Origin: an uncultured Treponema sp.
Lineage (GTDB): Bacteria > Spirochaetota > Spirochaetia > Treponematales > Treponemataceae
Assembly: GCA_905373565.1 (NCBI GenBank)
Contig: CAJPTT010000125.1
Location: 1 to 6,955, forward strand
Length of the DNA: 6,955 nucleotides
Reading direction: 5' to 3'
Each line of letters starts with the position of its first letter. Positions within the stretch are counted from its first letter, which is position 1. The notes below the pieces were generated by a model. That model searched no databases. It had not been told where the DNA came from and was given only the letters and a program-made list of their open reading frames with translations. Of this stretch, positions 5,200 to 6,955 are shown in pieces. Position numbers and translations under genes: made by a program.

Positions 5200-6270
5200 C
5201 AAGATACTATTGAAAAAATATTTTCCGTTAAAACTTTCGATTACAATAGAGCGGAACCCTGTATTGTACGGGAAACCGCTCATTGGGCGGTTGTGTATAA
5301 GCCCCCGCATCTTCCTACCGCGCCGCTCCGAGCGGATGAACGTAATACGCTGGTGTACTGGTTTTTGCATAGCACTGAGGCAGAGGTTCCTTCCAATGAT
5401 ATGAAGACAGATGTGCTGCTCGATGCTACACAGATAGATGCACAGGAGCCGTCCGTCGAATACGGGCGGGATATTCAGGAAGTTCAGGTCGGCAATAAAC
5501 CGGAGATACGGCCGGCAGGACGACGTATTCGAGAAGCGCAGGTACGCGGCAAGAAAGCAATCGAGGCGGGACTGCTGCACCGGCTCGATACGGATACGCG
5601 GGGGCTTGTGCTTTTTGCAAGGGATCAGGCAGTATATGATTTTCTTGCTGCTCGGCAGGAAGCGGGGCAGATGACAAAAACCTATTGTGCGTTCGTAGAA
5701 CCGAATCCATCCCAAGCTATGGAATATAACGGGTATGGTTTCGATGCAACGGAGTTATCTACACTGAAAGAGCTGTCCGCTGCACAGAGGGGGATAGCTG
5801 CACAGGAACAGGTAGTCGTACAGGAAGGGATAGCAGTACAATTACCGCTTACATTGGAAAGTCAGTTTAGGAATTTCGGGCCCGGCGCAAAAAGGGTTGC
5901 TCCGGTTTTTTCCGGTTCGCGGCATTACAAGAAAGATGGGCGGCTGTGTACGACGGTAATTGAGGCGGTCGATATTCTGCCGTCCCCGCCGCAGGGCGGT
6001 GAACAATATGCGTTATTCCAAAACAATGACGGGCAGTCTTTGGTTCGGGTACGATGCCGCCTTTCCCGCGGGTATCGGCACCAGGTGCGCGCTCATCTGG
6101 CCACCGCCGGACTTCCGATTGTTGGTGACCCCCTGTATGCGCCGCAGGGAGCGGAAGCTGCGCCGGTGAGTTTGCAGCTTTACGCGGTCAGTCTTGAGTT
6201 CCCCGATCCTGAAAACCCTCGGCAGAGTATACGCGTTGCGCTTTCGCCGCCAGATAAAATGAACCCGTAA
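5197..6270 (+). CDS. RluA-family pseudouridine synthase, no S4 domain, with internal insertions
   Basis: 357 codons from ATG 5197 (362 if ATG 5182 is used, which would overlap rluD by 8 bp). The RluA-family catalytic core is clear: WAVVYKPPHLPT (30-41), HRLDTDTRG (128-136) with catalytic Asp131, and GYRHQVRAHL...GLPIVGDPLYAP (292-316). There is no S4 domain; the protein opens straight into the catalytic fold. Two stretches look like lineage-specific insertions: about 60-120, between the first core strand and the catalytic loop, and about 175-240. The second contains a degenerate four-copy six-residue repeat (AAQRGI, AAQEQV, VVQEGI, AVQLPL). The substrate (rRNA or tRNA uridine) cannot be assigned. 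It is the last gene of the + strand run, and its final 83 bp overlap the 3' end of folC on the other strand. Confidence 0.87.
   Translation: MQDTIEKIFSVKTFDYNRAEPCIVRETAHWAVVYKPPHLPTAPLRADERNTLVYWFLHSTEAEVPSNDMKTDVLLDATQIDAQEPSVEYGRDIQEVQVGNKPEIRPAGRRIREAQVRGKKAIEAGLLHRLDTDTRGLVLFARDQAVYDFLAARQEAGQMTKTYCAFVEPNPSQAMEYNGYGFDATELSTLKELSAAQRGIAAQEQVVVQEGIAVQLPLTLESQFRNFGPGAKRVAPVFSGSRHYKKDGRLCTTVIEAVDILPSPPQGGEQYALFQNNDGQSLVRVRCRLSRGYRHQVRAHLATAGLPIVGDPLYAPQGAEAAPVSLQLYAVSLEFPDPENPRQSIRVALSPPDKMNP
5779..5850 (+). repeat. Degenerate 18-bp tandem repeat (four copies) inside a pseudouridine synthase gene
   Basis: Copies start at 5779, 5797, 5815 and 5833, each exactly 18 bp apart. Their first nine bases read GCTGCACAG, GCTGCACAG, GTCGTACAG and GCAGTACAA. 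The repeat keeps the reading frame and encodes a Gln-containing hexapeptide, as expected for slippage or unequal exchange in a poorly constrained loop. Confidence 0.7.
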
Positions 6271-6955
6271 TCAGCAGCGGCCGGTTTTCGGCGATGCTTT
6301 GGGTAAAGGCCTTCTTTAATACCGCGTTAAAATCTTCGCTCGCTTCCATTACAACATTGTTCTCATTCCCGAAAACCTGCGTAAATGCGCCGACGGTTTT
6401 TTCTAAATTACCCTTTTTAAACGAGCCCGGCACGGTGAGGTAGAGGTGAGCAATGTTGCCGTAGAATATCGGCGCAAAACCGGCGGGGTCTTTGTCGGCC
6501 GCGCATGCAAACACCAATATGGGCTTGGCGTTCGGTGGTACATCAGATCCGATCGGTGTGCCGGAGCCGTTGTTGAGAAGAGAAAAAAACGTGTCTGCGC
6601 AAGTCCGTATGCTGTTATGCGTGTGCGCCCCGTCGAGGACAATCAGAGGTTTGGTACTTAAAAGCTGGAATCGCGCGGGGAGCCATGCCTTTGAAAGCCC
6701 GCTTTCGATTAACGCTTCCGGCATATCGGGAAAGCGGTATTTAAAAGCGGCAGCAGCGAGCGCAGCGTTCTCCGCTTGTACGGGCGTAAAAAGCGGGAGT
6801 ATTGTGTGCAGCGGACGTTTAAAGAGCGCTCCGACCGGATGCGCGGCGGAAAAGCGGATGGTAACTTCGCGGCCTTGCGATATAAGCCGGTGTTCGATTG
6901 CTTCGATAAAATCGGGGAGATAGAAGAGCGGCGCATTGAGCGCTGCTGCCCGTTC
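6188..6955 (-). CDS. folC: FolC, folylpolyglutamate/dihydrofolate synthase, C-terminal part
   Basis: On the - strand the frame is open from the right edge (6955) to the TGA at 6188-6190, 255 codons with no start needed inside the window; the gene begins outside. FolC adds glutamate to folates (and often to dihydropteroate) using ATP. Visible landmarks are VQAENAALAAAAFKYRF (before 6725; the linker and helix typical of Mur-ligase-like enzymes), then the C-terminal ligase domain with AWLPARFQLL, IVLDGAHTHNS, LVFACAADKD and the terminal LLITGSFYLAAKAQR. The usual DGAHN is DGAHT here, a small deviation. The conserved GSFYLAAK lies within the 83-bp overlap with the convergent pseudouridine synthase gene, so the overlap involves real coding sequence on both strands. 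A mono-functional enzyme cannot be excluded. Confidence 0.92.
   Translation of the reverse strand, partial: ERAAALNAPLFYLPDFIEAIEHRLISQGREVTIRFSAAHPVGALFKRPLHTILPLFTPVQAENAALAAAAFKYRFPDMPEALIESGLSKAWLPARFQLLSTKPLIVLDGAHTHNSIRTCADTFFSLLNNGSGTPIGSDVPPNAKPILVFACAADKDPAGFAPIFYGNIAHLYLTVPGSFKKGNLEKTVGAFTQVFGNENNVVMEASEDFNAVLKKAFTQSIAENRPLLITGSFYLAAKAQRVYSAEGFQDRGTQD

Noticed and set aside
5122..5715. 197-codon open frame on the - strand opposite the second pseudouridine synthase
   Set aside because: It is antisense to the conserved catalytic region and its translation has no recognisable motif.
4212..6270. The two pseudouridine synthase genes as a recent tandem duplication
   Set aside because: They differ in domain content (S4 present or absent), loop insertions and motif wording (HRLDKDTSG against HRLDTDTRG), so any shared origin is ancient.
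6492..6923. 143-codon open frame on the + strand opposite folC
   Set aside because: It is a mirror of the folC coding sequence; the - strand frame carries the conserved ligase motifs.

Overview
The window (about 50-55% GC by eye outside one segment) looks like chromosome from a spirochaete, most likely a host-associated Treponema. This rests on the N-terminus of the RsmA protein (MKLPDYN...MQKKFGQNFL) and the neighbourhood of acyl-ACP thioesterase, rsmA, a small membrane protein and pseudouridine synthase. It is inference, not a database result.

Layout: (1) 3-1061, + strand, the C-terminal part of an SGNH/GDSL hydrolase (DUF459-like) that runs in from outside the window. (2) 1081-1763, a compact, AT-rich type III toxin-antitoxin locus of the ToxIN kind: a good sigma70 promoter, three tandem 36-38-nt RNA repeats (toxI), a rho-independent terminator, and toxN encoding a ToxN/AbiQ-family endoribonuclease. 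(3) 1828-6270, a closely packed + strand run of five genes: acyl-ACP thioesterase, rsmA (ksgA), a small two-helix membrane protein, an RluD-type pseudouridine synthase with an S4 domain, and a second RluA-family pseudouridine synthase without S4. (4) 6188-6955, - strand, the C-terminal part of folC (folylpolyglutamate/dihydrofolate synthase), which converges on and overlaps the end of the second pseudouridine synthase by 83 bp.

The most interesting element is the ToxIN locus. The three toxI repeats can each fold into the same H-type pseudoknot, and base changes between repeats are compensatory in both stems, so the fold is supported from this sequence alone. The promoter is placed so that transcription would begin at about the first base of repeat 1. 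The terminator lies between repeats and toxin, so antitoxin RNA should be made in excess and toxN by read-through. Members of this family act as abortive-infection phage defence or plasmid/island stabilisation. The low GC of the locus suggests it was inserted between housekeeping genes.

The five-gene run has a ribosome-maturation theme: RsmA dimethylates 16S rRNA, and the two pseudouridine synthases modify rRNA or tRNA. The thioesterase (lipid metabolism) and the unknown membrane protein are probably co-transcribed passengers. No tRNA, rRNA, CRISPR array or transposon was seen, and no gap between genes exceeds about 220 bp.
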